From contig NZ_CP080623.1 of NCBI RefSeq assembly GCF_019599045.1, forward strand, positions 2,564,501 through 2,628,500: a stretch of 64,000 nucleotides of DNA. Reading direction: 5' to 3'. Under the pieces are notes generated by a model, which did not search any database, had not been told where the DNA came from, and saw only the letters and a program-made list of their open reading frames with translations. Positions within the stretch are counted from its first letter, which is position 1. Every line of letters starts with the position of its first letter. Positions 43,624 through 54,952 of this stretch are shown here, in pieces. The translations under genes and the position numbers were made by a program. Origin of the DNA: Roseovarius sp. SCSIO 43702. GTDB lineage: Bacteria > Pseudomonadota > Alphaproteobacteria > Rhodobacterales > Rhodobacteraceae.

Positions 43624-44235
43624 TCAGGATGCTGCCCAGGCGGCCATCGCGGGCAGCAGGGTGTCGAGGATGGACTGGAAGGCCGCGACGATGTCGGCCG
43701 GCTCGTCGCTTGCGGCGGCGATCCGGTTCTTGAAGTCGCGGGTCTTGATGACCCGTTGATCGCGGTCGCGCAGCAGGGTGAGGCTGATATCGACGTCGGC
43801 CATCACCGCCTCGCCCAGGATCTCGACCTGGAAATCGTCGATACGGGTCAGCAGGGCGAGATCGGGCACGGGTCCGCCTTCGCTGGGGCCGACATAGCCC
43901 ATCCGCCCCGTCCCGGCGATCGAGCGGACGAGGAGCGACTGCATGACCGCGGGCAGGGTGTCGGCCCAGCGGGCCTCGGGGAGATAGGTGATGGCCACCG
44001 GGTCGGGCTTGACCATGATGCGGTCGGTGGCGATGGCGGCGGGCGCATTGGGCAAGGGCACCAGGAGGGTGCGGCCCGATCCACCGCGCGAGGCCGATCC
44101 CTGCGGCGGCGTCAGGTCATAGGTGTCGAGCGGCGTGGCCGCGGTGTTGAGCGAGCTGATCGCGCTGCATCCGCCGAGCGAGGCGACGGCGCCCAGCATC
44201 GCGGCGCGGCGTGTGAGGGTCAGGGCGGGCATCAT
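43624..44235 (-). CDS. ABC-type transport auxiliary lipoprotein (PqiC/MlaB-side component)
   Basis: A 203-aa lipoprotein with lipobox SLGGC near residue 23 after a twin-arginine-like start (TLTRRAAMLGA). The rest fits the ABC_trans_aux/PqiC family (YDLTPPQGSASRGG, DRIMVKPDPVAITYLPEARW, VDISLTLLRDRDQRVI). It should sit at the inner face of the outer membrane and contact the MCE protein. It starts one base after the mlaD-like stop, so it is the fourth gene of the MCE operon. Confidence 0.82.
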   Translation of the reverse strand: MMPALTLTRRAAMLGAVASLGGCSAISSLNTAATPLDTYDLTPPQGSASRGGSGRTLLVPLPNAPAAIATDRIMVKPDPVAITYLPEARWADTLPAVMQSLLVRSIAGTGRMGYVGPSEGGPVPDLALLTRIDDFQVEILGEAVMADVDISLTLLRDRDQRVIKTRDFKNRIAAASDEPADIVAAFQSILDTLLPAMAAWAAS

Positions 44236-44236
44236 G

Positions 44237-45952
44237 TCATCTCCGATATTCAGGGACGCGGTCATCCAGGAGGAATCGCGCAGGGTCTCGTTCGATGCGG
44301 CGCACCAGCTTCTCGAGCGACTGGACCAGGGTCCGGGCCTCGCCGCTGAGGCGCCCCAGTTCGTTCAGGCCGTTGCCGGTGAAGTTGCGTATGCCGGGGG
44401 CGGCGGCGGTGACGGTGCTTTGCACCTGCGCCACCACGTTGTCGGCCCGCGCGATGAGCGCGCGCAGGTCCGAGGTGATCTTCGGCAGGTCGTCGGAAAC
44501 CTGGTCCGCCGCGCTCCCGATCCGGTTCGTGGCCGCGCGGATATCGGCCAGAACGGGGGCGAGATCGGTGGATATGGCCGCGTCGGCGCTGTCGAAGGCG
44601 CGCTCGGCCGAGCCCAGCGCGCGATTGGCCGCCACGAGCGATCCGTCGATCCCGTCGAGCGTGGCCGAGGCGCGCTCGAAAAGCCGGGTGGCGGTGTTCA
44701 TGGCGCTCCTCGTGTCCTCCGCCAGCGGCGTGAGCTGGTCGGAGAAGCCGGTCAGGTCATCCGCCGCCCTCTCGACCGCATCCGAAGCGGTCGAGACGGC
44801 GCTGCGGATATCGCCCATGACGGCGGGCACGTCATCGTTGATGATCGCCTCGACCTTGACGATGGCGTTGTTGGCATTCGCCAGCACCTCGCGCGCGTCC
44901 GCGACCAGGCGCGTTCCATCGCCCGCCACCAGCGTGCTGACGCTGTCGGACGCGGTCGTCAACGCGTCGAACGAGGTGCTGGCATCGGCGAGCGTCTTCT
45001 CCAGTTCGGCAAGCCGCGCGTTCAGAAGCGTCGCCGTTTCGTCGAAGCCCTCGAGCGTGCTTTCGGTGCGGGTCGAAATGCTGTCCACCGCGGCGTTCAG
45101 CGCCTCGACGGTATCGCCGATCTGCGCGACGATGACCGGCACCTGCTCGCGCATCAGGGTCTCGGCCTGGGCGAAGGCCGCGCCGGCGCTGTCGATGGCG
45201 GCGCGGGAGTTCCCGATGGTCTCGTTGGCGGTGTCGAAGGCGCCCGTGGCCGCGTTCAAGGTGCGGTCGGCATTGGCCAGCGTGGTCTCGGCCGCGGCGC
45301 CCAGCGTCTCGAGCCGTTGGCTGAAGCCCGATATCTGCGCCGTCGCCTCGGACACGGTCTCGGTGATGCTGGAGAAATCGCTCAGCGCCTTCTCGAGCCC
45401 GCCCGAGGCGTTGCTGAGGTTGCGAAGCGTGGTTTCCACGTAGGCCTGGTTTTCCGGGCCGGCGATCTTCTGGAACCGCCTGAGAAGCTCGGTCGCCTCG
45501 GCGATCAGGTCGGGCGCGTCCTCGACCAGCTGTTGCACGGTGGAGCGGCGCGAGGGGATGATGGGCGGCGTCTCGTCGGGCGAGGTCAGGGGCGGCGCGT
45601 CGGCGTTCGGCGTGGTGAGCGAGATATAGGCCACCCCGGTCACGCCGGAGGAATTGAGCTCGGCCACCGTGCTCTCGAGCACGGGCGTCGTCGCGTCCAC
45701 CTCGATGCCGACATAGACCTTGGAGGGGTCCGGCTCGTGAATGCGCAGGTCAATGACGCGGCCCACGTTGATGCCGTTGAAGACCACGTCCCCCGAGGGC
45801 GAAAGGCCCGAGACATCGTCGAAGAGGATCGCGTAATAGGCATACTGGCGGTCGAGCTGCACGCTCGAGAGCCACACGGCAAAGCCGAGGCTGCCGATGA
45901 TCCCGAGGAGGGTAAGCGCCCCGATCAGGATGAAATTCGCGCGTGTTTCCAT
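44237..45952 (-). CDS. MCE-domain lipid-transport protein with a long helical C-terminus
   Basis: A 571-aa periplasmic protein anchored by one N-terminal membrane segment (FILIGALTLLGIIGSLGFAVWL). One MCE domain (about residues 35-115; SGLSPSGDVVFNGINVGRV) is followed by about 430 residues of alanine-rich helical repeats containing many threonine/serine turns, ending in RDPARFLLDDRVPEYRR. MlaD-type proteins are ~180 aa; this size fits the MCE-with-needle type, where helices of a hexamer form a tunnel for phospholipids. Coupled by TAATG to the ATPase gene. Confidence 0.85.
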   Translation of the reverse strand: METRANFILIGALTLLGIIGSLGFAVWLSSVQLDRQYAYYAILFDDVSGLSPSGDVVFNGINVGRVIDLRIHEPDPSKVYVGIEVDATTPVLESTVAELNSSGVTGVAYISLTTPNADAPPLTSPDETPPIIPSRRSTVQQLVEDAPDLIAEATELLRRFQKIAGPENQAYVETTLRNLSNASGGLEKALSDFSSITETVSEATAQISGFSQRLETLGAAAETTLANADRTLNAATGAFDTANETIGNSRAAIDSAGAAFAQAETLMREQVPVIVAQIGDTVEALNAAVDSISTRTESTLEGFDETATLLNARLAELEKTLADASTSFDALTTASDSVSTLVAGDGTRLVADAREVLANANNAIVKVEAIINDDVPAVMGDIRSAVSTASDAVERAADDLTGFSDQLTPLAEDTRSAMNTATRLFERASATLDGIDGSLVAANRALGSAERAFDSADAAISTDLAPVLADIRAATNRIGSAADQVSDDLPKITSDLRALIARADNVVAQVQSTVTAAAPGIRNFTGNGLNELGRLSGEARTLVQSLEKLVRRIERDPARFLLDDRVPEYRR

Positions 45953-46755
45953 TACCGCATCTCCTCGGTTCCGGCCGTTCCGAGAGCGGCGCGCGCACGG
46001 GGGCCGTGAAAATATTCATGGACCCAAGGATGATCCACCTTCAGCATTTCCTGCATCGTGCCGACCGCCAGCACCTTCTTCTCGGCCAGGACGGCGATAC
46101 GGTCGCAGATCGCGTGGAGCGAATCCAGATCATGCGTCACCAGGAAGACCGTGAGGCCCAGGGCCGCCTGCAACTGGCGGATGAGCGTGTCGAAGGCCGC
46201 CGCGCCGATCGGGTCCAGCCCCGCCGTCGGTTCGTCGAGAAAGACGATCTCGGGGTCGAGCGCGATGGCGCGGGCAAAACCGGCACGCTTGCGCATCCCG
46301 CCCGACAGCTCGGAGGGGAACTTCGTCAGGGCGTTCTGCTGCAAGCCGACCATGCGCACCTTGATCCCGGCCAGCGTCTCGCGCAGGTCGTCCGGCAGAT
46401 CGAGCTGTTCGCGCATGGGCGCCTCGACGTTCTGGCGCACGGTCAGCGACGAGAAAAGCGCGCCGTCCTGGAACATCACGCCCCAGCGGCGGCGCAGGGC
46501 CCGGTATTCCTCGGGCGAGGTGCCCTGCACGCTCTCCCCGAAGACCTCGATGCGGCCCGCGTCGGGTTTCAGAAGCCCCACGATCTGCTGCAGGAGCACC
46601 GATTTGCCCGTGCCCGAGCCGCCGACGATGCCGATGATCTCGCCGCGCTGCACGTCGAGGTCCAGGCCGTCATGCACCACGTGATCGCCGAAGGCCTTGA
46701 CCAGCCCGCGCACCTTGATGATCGGCGCCCCGTTATCCGTGTTTGGCGCGTCCAT
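45952..46755 (-). CDS. MlaF-type ABC ATP-binding protein
   Basis: ATPase of the MCE phospholipid transporter, 267 aa from ATG 46755. Walker A is GGSGTGKSVLLQQIVGL, the signature FPSELSGGMRKRAGFARA is the MlaF form, Walker B is PEIVFLDEPTAGLDPIG, and the switch His is in VTHDLDSLH. The C-terminal extension resembles the MlaF clasp. The start overlaps the permease stop by one base. Confidence 0.92.
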   Translation of the reverse strand: MDAPNTDNGAPIIKVRGLVKAFGDHVVHDGLDLDVQRGEIIGIVGGSGTGKSVLLQQIVGLLKPDAGRIEVFGESVQGTSPEEYRALRRRWGVMFQDGALFSSLTVRQNVEAPMREQLDLPDDLRETLAGIKVRMVGLQQNALTKFPSELSGGMRKRAGFARAIALDPEIVFLDEPTAGLDPIGAAAFDTLIRQLQAALGLTVFLVTHDLDSLHAICDRIAVLAEKKVLAVGTMQEMLKVDHPWVHEYFHGPRARAALGTAGTEEMR

Positions 46756-47882
46756 CAGATGCCTATCAGCGCGAAGATGACGGAAAACAGCGCGTCGGCC
46801 ACGATCACCATGAAGATCGACAGCACGACCGAGGTCGAGGTCAGCCGCCCCAGAGATTCCGCGTCGCCCCCCACCTTGAGCCCCTCGTAGCAGCCGATGA
46901 TCCCGATGATCAGCGCGAAGAACGGCGCCTTGATCATGCCGACCAGGAAATGCCAGACATCCGTGTTGCTCACCAGCCGCGCCTGGAAGACGGCGGGCGA
47001 CACGCCCAGCTCGATCCATGACATGATCGCACCGCCCACCAGCCCCGATATGTCCGAGATGAGGCCCAGCACCGGCAGCATCAGGATCAGCGCCAGCACG
47101 CGCGGCACGACGAGGATGTCGATGGGATCGAGGCCGAGGGTGCGCATCGCGTCCACCTCCTCGCGCATCTTCATCGAGCCGATGGCGGCGGTGTAGGCCG
47201 ACCCGGACCGGCCCGCGACAATGATGGCGGTCAGCAGGATCCCCAATTCGCGCAGCACGGAAATCGCGATCAGATCGACGACGAAGACCTCGGCGCCGAA
47301 CTGTCGCAACTGCACCGAGCCCTGGAAGGCCAGCACGACCCCGATCAGGAACGACATGAGCGCCACGATGGGGATCGCGTTCCAGCCGACCTCCTGCATG
47401 TGGTGCACCAGCGACGTGAGGCGCAGCCGGCGCGGATGCAGGAATGTGTTTCCCAGCGAGGCGATGACCTGCCCGAGAAAGCTGGTCAGCTCGACCGCGA
47501 TCTTGCCACTGACCGCCGTCTTGCGCCCCAGCGCCTCGAGCCGGTCGGCCAGGCTGCGGCGGGGGGGCTGTGGGCCTTCCTCGGGGGGCATGTTGCGCCG
47601 CACCGCCTCGAGCAAGTGGTGCTGCGCATCGTCCGCGCCCTCGATCGGCACCTCACCGCCGGTCGCGGCCAGGCGCTGCTGCATGTCGACGACATACCAC
47701 GCACCGGCGGTATCCATGTGGTGGATGTCGGAGAGGTCGATGACCTCGGCGCCCTCGGCGCTGCGCGTCAAGCTGGCGACGTTCTCGATCAGGAGACTGC
47801 CGGACAGCAGCAGGCGCCCGTCCGACACGGTCGCAGCCGGGGGTCGCGGACCCCCGCCAGCGCCCTCCCCGCGCCGGTTCAT
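46755..47882 (-). CDS. MlaE-type permease with fused N-terminal STAS domain
   Basis: A 375-aa protein. Residues ~15-100 form a STAS domain (LLLSGSLLIENVASL, VIDLSDIHHMDTAGAWYVVD) like MlaB, fused to the MlaE permease (from about residue 125) with GWNAIPIVALMSFLIGVVLA, AGRSGSAYTAAIGSMKMREE, and MRTLGLDPIDILVVPRVLAL. ATG 47882 is used; an upstream TTG at 47939 is less likely. The fusion replaces a separate MlaB gene. First gene of the four-gene MCE operon. Confidence 0.9.
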   Translation of the reverse strand: MNRRGEGAGGGPRPPAATVSDGRLLLSGSLLIENVASLTRSAEGAEVIDLSDIHHMDTAGAWYVVDMQQRLAATGGEVPIEGADDAQHHLLEAVRRNMPPEEGPQPPRRSLADRLEALGRKTAVSGKIAVELTSFLGQVIASLGNTFLHPRRLRLTSLVHHMQEVGWNAIPIVALMSFLIGVVLAFQGSVQLRQFGAEVFVVDLIAISVLRELGILLTAIIVAGRSGSAYTAAIGSMKMREEVDAMRTLGLDPIDILVVPRVLALILMLPVLGLISDISGLVGGAIMSWIELGVSPAVFQARLVSNTDVWHFLVGMIKAPFFALIIGIIGCYEGLKVGGDAESLGRLTSTSVVLSIFMVIVADALFSVIFALIGI

Positions 47883-48073
47883 TCTGTCACCTGACCGGTC
47901 CACGAACCGCTTTCCTCCATTCCTCGCCCCGGCCTGCAACGCCCGAGCGGCAGAAAACGGCCATCGAGTTGATATGCCCTGAACGGGCAGGGTATGCCAG
48001 CGGCGGCCGAATATCCATCACGCCTTCCAGGTTGCCTGCGCGATCCGCCGCAGGATCATCGCGGTATCCCGCA

Positions 48074-48985
48074 TCATCGGCGCCGCGACGCATCGCCGCG
48101 CCTGCGACGCTTTTCCCGGCCCTTCAGCGCCTCGAACCCTACGATCACGTCCAGAAGCTCGGTCGTGATCTCGCTTTGGCGGACCGACCGGGTTTCGCCT
48201 TCCAGCTCCTCGAGGTTCTCGTCCACCGACTGTTCGGCCTGCTGCATCCGGGCGAGGCGGGCGGCGTTTTCCGTCACCAGTGCCTCGGCCGCCGCGCGGT
48301 AGAGCGTGGCAAAGACCAGGTTGCGCACCAGGGCGGCCAGGAGATCGGCGGCGGGCATCGAGAAGCGCGGCAGGCTGCGCGACACCCAGGGCCTCTGCGC
48401 CAGGTCGTCCAGCATCCGGGGGTCCAGCGGCAACAGCGTTTGTGTCACCGGCGCCTGAAGGCCATGCGCGCCGCGCTGCGTGTAGATCAGCGTGGCGGCC
48501 AGGTCGCCCGGTCCCGCCTCGGCGCGCAGCGTGTCGAGCCGCGTGACCAGCTGGCCCGCGAGGCGGATCAGCCCGTCCACGTTGGCGGGCGGCAGCAGCG
48601 TGACGGCGGGCGTCACCCCCTCGCCTCCGAGCGCGTCCTCCATCTGGGCGCCGACGCAGATGACCCGTGCCGTGGCCGCGTGCGGATGCGCCGCCACCTC
48701 GCGCGCCAGCAATTCGTTGTAGTTCCCGCAGAGGCCGTGGTCGGAGCCGAGCACGATCAGCACCCTCTCGGACCGATCGGTGGCGGCCTGCACGATGGGG
48801 CCGTTGCAGCGCAGGAAGCCGTGGAGACCGTCGAGCACCGTCTCCCGCCAGGCGTCGATCGCCTCGGCGGCCTGTTCGTAAGGGGCCGCGTTGATCGCCG
48901 ACATCGTCTTCATCGTGCGCACGATGCCCCGGATGCTCTTCATCGTGGCGGTGCGGCGGGTCAGCCGTTCAAGCGTCTGTGCCAT
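48074..48985 (-). CDS. atpG: N-type ATPase subunit gamma
   Basis: Central stalk subunit, 303 aa from ATG 48985 (17 bases inside atpA). The N-terminal coiled-coil helix [18 protein letters not shown] is present, followed by a Rossmann-like domain ([17 protein letters not shown]), and the C-terminal helix [19 protein letters not shown]. Gamma chains of ordinary F-ATPases are similar in length; the assignment to the N-type follows from the operon order atpDCQRBEFAG. Last gene of the operon. Confidence 0.88.
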   Translation of the reverse strand: MAQTLERLTRRTATMKSIRGIVRTMKTMSAINAAPYEQAAEAIDAWRETVLDGLHGFLRCNGPIVQAATDRSERVLIVLGSDHGLCGNYNELLAREVAAHPHAATARVICVGAQMEDALGGEGVTPAVTLLPPANVDGLIRLAGQLVTRLDTLRAEAGPGDLAATLIYTQRGAHGLQAPVTQTLLPLDPRMLDDLAQRPWVSRSLPRFSMPAADLLAALVRNLVFATLYRAAAEALVTENAARLARMQQAEQSVDENLEELEGETRSVRQSEITTELLDVIVGFEALKGREKRRRRGDASRRR

Positions 48986-50477
48986 GGGCGGCCTCCGACA
49001 ATGCGGCGCGGGCGGCATCCACGATGCGGGCGCGGTCCTCGTCCCCCAGGCTGCGGCCCGAGGCGATGATCCGGGCGGTCTCGCTGTCGTTTTCGCGCGT
49101 GTCGCGGCGGATCCGGTCCGTCGCGGCGGCGATGTCGCCCTCGGCCACGTCATCCAGCAGGCCCGCCATCGCGCTCAGCAGCACGGCCAGTTGTTCATCG
49201 GCGGGCATCGGATCGCGCTCGGGCTGGCGGAGGGCCGCGCGCACGGCCGCGCCGCGCGCCAGCCTTCGGCGCGTGTCGTCGTCGAGGCGTGTGCCGAAGC
49301 GCGCGAATTCCTCGAGCTCCTCGAATTGCGACAGGGTCACGCGCAGGTTGCCCGCCACCTCGCGAAAGGCGCGCGCCTGTGCCTTGCCGCCCACGCGGCT
49401 GACCGAGACGCCCAGATCGACCGCCGGAAACTGGTTGCGCCGCACGAGGCGCGGCGAGAGGTAGATCTGCCCGTCGGTGATGGAAATCAGGTTGGTGGGG
49501 ATATAGGCCGAGAGGTTCTCGGCCTGCGTCTCGACCACCGGCAACGCGGTGATCGACCCGCCCCCGACATGCTCGGCGAATTGTCCCGCCCGCTCCAGAA
49601 GGCGCGCATGAACGTAGAAGATATCGCCGGGGAACGCCTCGCGCCCCGGCGGGCGCCGCAGGAGCAGCGACAGCTCGCGGTAGGATTGGGCATGATGCGT
49701 GAGGTCGTCGAAGACGATCAGGACGTTGCGCCCGTCCGCCGCCAGGTCCTCGGCCATCGACATGGCGGCATAGGGCGCGACATAGGAGAGGCCCGGCGCC
49801 TCGTCGTCACCGGCGGCCATGACGATGGTGCGCTCGCTCATGCCGCCGTCGCGGATCGCCCCGATCACCTTGGCCACCGCGTCGCCGCGCTGGCCGATGG
49901 CGCAGTAGATGCAGAGCACACCCGTGTCCCGCTGGTTCAGGATCGTGTCGACGGCGATCGAGGTCTTGCCGGTCTGCCGGTCGCCGATGATGAGCTCGCG
50001 CTGGCCCAGCCCCACGGGCACGGCGGCATCGACGGCCTTGAGCCCCGTGGCCAATGGCCGCGAGACGGGCGCGCGGTCGAGGATGCCGGGGGCTTCCATC
50101 TCGATCGGGCGGGTGCGGTCGGACCGCACCGCTTGCACCCCGTCGCGCGGACGCCCCAGCGCGTCGACGACGCGGCCGAGCAGGGCGTCCCCCACCGGCA
50201 CCGCCATCACCCGGCCCGTCCGGCGCACATCTGCGCCCGGCACGATGCCGCCCGTCTCGCCCAGGAGAACGACGCCCAGGCGGTCCTCTTCCAGGTCGAA
50301 GACGACGCCCATCAGTCCGCCGCCCAGGTCCAGAAGCTCGTTCACCAGCGCGCGGGCGAGACCCGTGACGATGGCGATCCCGTCACCCAGTTCGGCCACC
50401 TGCCCGATCTCGCTCAGTTCCGGTTCGGGCGCGGGGGCGTCGAGCAGGGTTTGCAGGAGGCTGTCTTCATGCGGCAT
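48969..50477 (-). CDS. atpA: N-type ATPase subunit alpha
   Basis: Non-catalytic nucleotide-binding subunit, 502 aa. Walker A is [18 protein letters not shown], followed by [16 protein letters not shown] and [19 protein letters not shown]. The arginine finger lies in [19 protein letters not shown] 50477 overlaps the end of atpF by 11 bases and has GGAGG upstream; longer starts at 50504 or 50534 are less likely. Typical N-ATPase alpha of about 500 aa. Confidence 0.92.
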   Translation of the reverse strand: MPHEDSLLQTLLDAPAPEPELSEIGQVAELGDGIAIVTGLARALVNELLDLGGGLMGVVFDLEEDRLGVVLLGETGGIVPGADVRRTGRVMAVPVGDALLGRVVDALGRPRDGVQAVRSDRTRPIEMEAPGILDRAPVSRPLATGLKAVDAAVPVGLGQRELIIGDRQTGKTSIAVDTILNQRDTGVLCIYCAIGQRGDAVAKVIGAIRDGGMSERTIVMAAGDDEAPGLSYVAPYAAMSMAEDLAADGRNVLIVFDDLTHHAQSYRELSLLLRRPPGREAFPGDIFYVHARLLERAGQFAEHVGGGSITALPVVETQAENLSAYIPTNLISITDGQIYLSPRLVRRNQFPAVDLGVSVSRVGGKAQARAFREVAGNLRVTLSQFEELEEFARFGTRLDDDTRRRLARGAAVRAALRQPERDPMPADEQLAVLLSAMAGLLDDVAEGDIAAATDRIRRDTRENDSETARIIASGRSLGDEDRARIVDAARAALSEAAHGTDA

Positions 50478-51225
50478 CGGCCCGCCCTCCTCCGTGTCGC
50501 GCATCCGCCAGTATCCGTTGCAGACCGTTGACATAGCTGTCGGCCGTCCATCCCAGTTGCGCGCCGCCCACGCGCAGGTTGAGGCCCGGCGACTGGTCGG
50601 GATCGGTGCGGAAGACGACGCTCGTCCCGGGCATCGCCTGCGTGATCCGGCGGGTCAGATCGCGTTGCAGATCGTCCGGCAGCGCGGCCTGCGTGGTGAT
50701 GACCGCCTCGGGGCTGTCGCCCGCGGCGTCGGCCAGGTCTCCGGCCATGTCCCGCAGGCGCTCGGCGGCGCGCGCGACGATGCGCTGCTCGAGCGTCTCG
50801 CCCGAGAGATCGCGCAGCGCCTTGCGCAGAAGGGCAAGCAGCGCCGAGACGCCGCGCAGTTCCAGATCGGCGGCGAAACGGCGCGCTTCGTCGGCGCGGG
50901 CCTGCTCGAGCGCGGCCTGCTCGCGCTCCAGCCGCGCGCGGGTGGCGGCCAGGAGCGCGTCACGCTCGGCCTCGGCCTCGGCGCGCACCTCCTCCAGCAC
51001 GCCTTCGCGGCCCGCCTTCAGCCGCGCGATCTCGGCGCGGTGCTCGGCCTGCGCCGCCTCGGCCTCGGCGCGGATGCGCCCCGCCTCCGCCATGCGCTCG
51101 GTGATCTGGCGCTCGCGCGCGTCGATGCCGTCGAGGATCGGGCTATAGAGAAACCGCTTGAGCAGCCAGACCAGCACCAGGAAGTTGACGATCTGCGCCG
51201 CGACGGTGATCCAGTCGATGGACAT
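50467..51225 (-). CDS. atpF: N-type ATPase subunit b (long b/delta-like)
   Basis: Peripheral stalk of 252 aa. The N-terminus has one membrane helix ([20 protein letters not shown]), then a long charged coiled coil (about residues 40-150; [20 protein letters not shown]), and a C-terminal delta-like part with [21 protein letters not shown]-ATPase operons lack a separate atpH, and the long b subunit takes its place. Three bases separate it from atpE. Confidence 0.85.
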   Translation of the reverse strand: MSIDWITVAAQIVNFLVLVWLLKRFLYSPILDGIDARERQITERMAEAGRIRAEAEAAQAEHRAEIARLKAGREGVLEEVRAEAEAERDALLAATRARLEREQAALEQARADEARRFAADLELRGVSALLALLRKALRDLSGETLEQRIVARAAERLRDMAGDLADAAGDSPEAVITTQAALPDDLQRDLTRRITQAMPGTSVVFRTDPDQSPGLNLRVGGAQLGWTADSYVNGLQRILADARHGGGRADAA

Positions 51226-51228
51226 GGC

Positions 51229-51519
51229 CTAGCCGCCCGTTCCCGGCGCCGCCGCCTCGAGCGCCGCGTTCCAGAACGGGTTGGCGAAGAGCAGGATCAT
51301 CGCCACGACGAAACAGTAGATCGCGGTCGACTCGATCATCGCGAGGCTGACGAAGAGGGTGCGCGAGAGGGTGCTGCCCGCGTCGGGCTGCTGCGCGATG
51401 GCGCTCAGCGCCGAGGCGGCCGCCCGTCCCTCGCCCAGCGCGGGACCGATGGCGCCGATGGCGACGGTCAGCCCCGCGGTGATGATCGAGACGGCGGCGA
51501 TGATGGAAAGATCGGTCAT
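51229..51519 (-). CDS. atpE: N-type ATPase subunit c
   Basis: Rotor ring proteolipid, 96 aa, two hydrophobic helices. The first helix ends GPALGEGRAAA with a Glu where Na+-binding c subunits of the Ilyobacter type have Gln. The second has the ion motif IESTAIY (Glu-Ser-Thr-x-x-Tyr). This double carboxylate plus EST..Y is the N-ATPase signature. Coupled to atpB by ATGA. Confidence 0.92.
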   Translation of the reverse strand: MTDLSIIAAVSIITAGLTVAIGAIGPALGEGRAAASALSAIAQQPDAGSTLSRTLFVSLAMIESTAIYCFVVAMILLFANPFWNAALEAAAPGTGG

Positions 51520-52208
51520 GTCTGCTCCTTTGCATTCAGGGTCTCGGGATCCGCCGTGGCGGACGAGATGTAGACGGTGGCAAGGATGGCGAAGATGTAG
51601 GCCTGGATGACGCCGGTCAGCAGGCCCAGCATGTCCATCACCACCGGAAAGAAGAACGGCGCGACGCCCAGGAGGATCGCGGCGATCACCGCGCCGCTCA
51701 TGACGTTGCCGTAAAGGCGGATCGCGAGGCTGATGCCGCGCGACACCTCGCCGATGATATTGAAGGGCAGCATGATGATGTTGGGCTCGATATAGCTGCG
51801 CAGATACCCCCCGAGCCCGCGACTGCCGATCCCGAAGAGCGGCACCGCCACCAGCACCGCGAGCGCCAGCCCCGCCGTGGTCGAGAGCGACGCCGTGGGC
51901 GCCTGCCAGCCGGGCACGATGGCCAGCATGTTCGACACGATGATGAAGAGAAAGAGCGTGCCCGAGAAATAGAGCAGCCTCCGGTCGGGCCGCGCGCTGA
52001 TCTCGTCGATCTGGCCCTGGATGGTCAGCACGATGGCCTCCAGCACCGTGCGCCAGCGGTTCGGCGGCACGTCGGGGCGCAGGTTGCGGGTGACGAGGAT
52101 CGAGGCGCCGGTCAGCAGGGCCATCACCGCCCAGGTAAAGACGATGGTCGCGTTGATGCCGACACCCGCGATGGTGAAGAGGATCGTGTCGTCAGGCGTC
52201 AGTTTCAT
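51516..52208 (-). CDS. atpB: N-type ATPase subunit a
   Basis: Stator channel subunit, 230 aa, five to six membrane helices. The conserved Arg is in EVSRGISLAIRLYGNVMSGA and the C-terminal helix has VIQAYIFAILATVYISSA. Overlaps atpR upstream and atpE downstream by ATGA. Confidence 0.9.
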   Translation of the reverse strand: MKLTPDDTILFTIAGVGINATIVFTWAVMALLTGASILVTRNLRPDVPPNRWRTVLEAIVLTIQGQIDEISARPDRRLLYFSGTLFLFIIVSNMLAIVPGWQAPTASLSTTAGLALAVLVAVPLFGIGSRGLGGYLRSYIEPNIIMLPFNIIGEVSRGISLAIRLYGNVMSGAVIAAILLGVAPFFFPVVMDMLGLLTGVIQAYIFAILATVYISSATADPETLNAKEQT

Positions 52209-52504
52209 GACCCGATCCTCTCCGCCGGGGCGGTCCGCACCGCGCTTACCAGCAGGAAGCGCAGGACCACGAAGGCCAGCGCGAACCCGACGATCGCCGC
52301 GGCGCCCAGTTGCGCGATCGCCCAGCCCGCGGCCAGCAGAAGCGCGATACGGATGGCCGCGCTCGTCATCAGCACGGCCGCGGGGCGCGCGCGCCGAAGC
52401 GCCAGGCGCATCCCCCAGGCCAGCCCTGCGAAGTAGAGCGCGCCCGAGGCCGACCCGGCCAGCGCGCCGATGGCAAGGAGGGTCCAGTTCATGCTTTCGA
52501 TCAT
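52205..52504 (-). CDS. atpR: N-type ATPase accessory membrane protein AtpR
   Basis: A 99-aa protein with three membrane helices (TLLAIGALAGSASGALYFAG; RIALLLAAGWAIAQLGAAA; IVGFALAFVVLRFLLV), with arginine between helices one and two (RLALRRARPAAV). AtpR is found only in N-ATPase operons and is thought to assist c-ring assembly or ion handling. ATG 52504 overlaps the atpQ stop (ATGA). Confidence 0.85.
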   Translation of the reverse strand: MIESMNWTLLAIGALAGSASGALYFAGLAWGMRLALRRARPAAVLMTSAAIRIALLLAAGWAIAQLGAAAIVGFALAFVVLRFLLVSAVRTAPAERIGS

Positions 52505-52778
52505 TCGCCCTTCTCCTTCTCGATCCATGCCCAGGCCAGCGCCGCGCCGAGCACCACGCCGCCGAGGATGAGCGCGATGGTCCAGCGGAACTCCTGCGGG
52601 TAGGCGGCGTCCAGCCACAGCCCGAGGAACGCGCCCGCCACCGTGGGCACCGCGACCGACCAGCCGATGACGCCGAAGACCCCGATGCCGCGCAGCGGGC
52701 TGGGGCCGGGATTGTCGCGCGCCTTCTGCTTGCGCGCGGCGCTGCGCGCGATGCGGTCCGCGGTCTTGCGATCGTCGC

Positions 52779-52782
<4 letters not shown>
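52501..52782 (-). CDS. atpQ: N-type ATPase accessory protein AtpQ (AtpI-like)
   Basis: A 93-aa protein with a charged N-terminus and two membrane helices (IGVFGVIGWSVAVPTVAGAF and WTIALILGGVVLGAALAWAW), the size and layout of AtpI/AtpQ, ring-assembly factors. Coupled by ATGA to atpC upstream and atpR downstream. Confidence 0.85.
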
Positions 52783-54779
<1,997 letters not shown>

Positions 54780-54952
54780 CGGTCAGCTTCCTTTCGCAAG
54801 GGGCGCGCGCGCCGAGACGGTATCGCGGGTTTCGACGGACGGCTCCGTGGCCATCTTCTACCGGGCGGGAAGGCGGCTCATTAACCTCGGTCAATGACCG
54901 GTTCGGTGGCGGCGCGGAACCCCGCGATGCCACGTCCGGCCCGCAGGCTGCG

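Noticed and set aside
44123..46009. A 628-codon plus-strand frame across the MCE gene
   Set aside because: Antisense to the well-supported MCE-domain gene; biased composition only.
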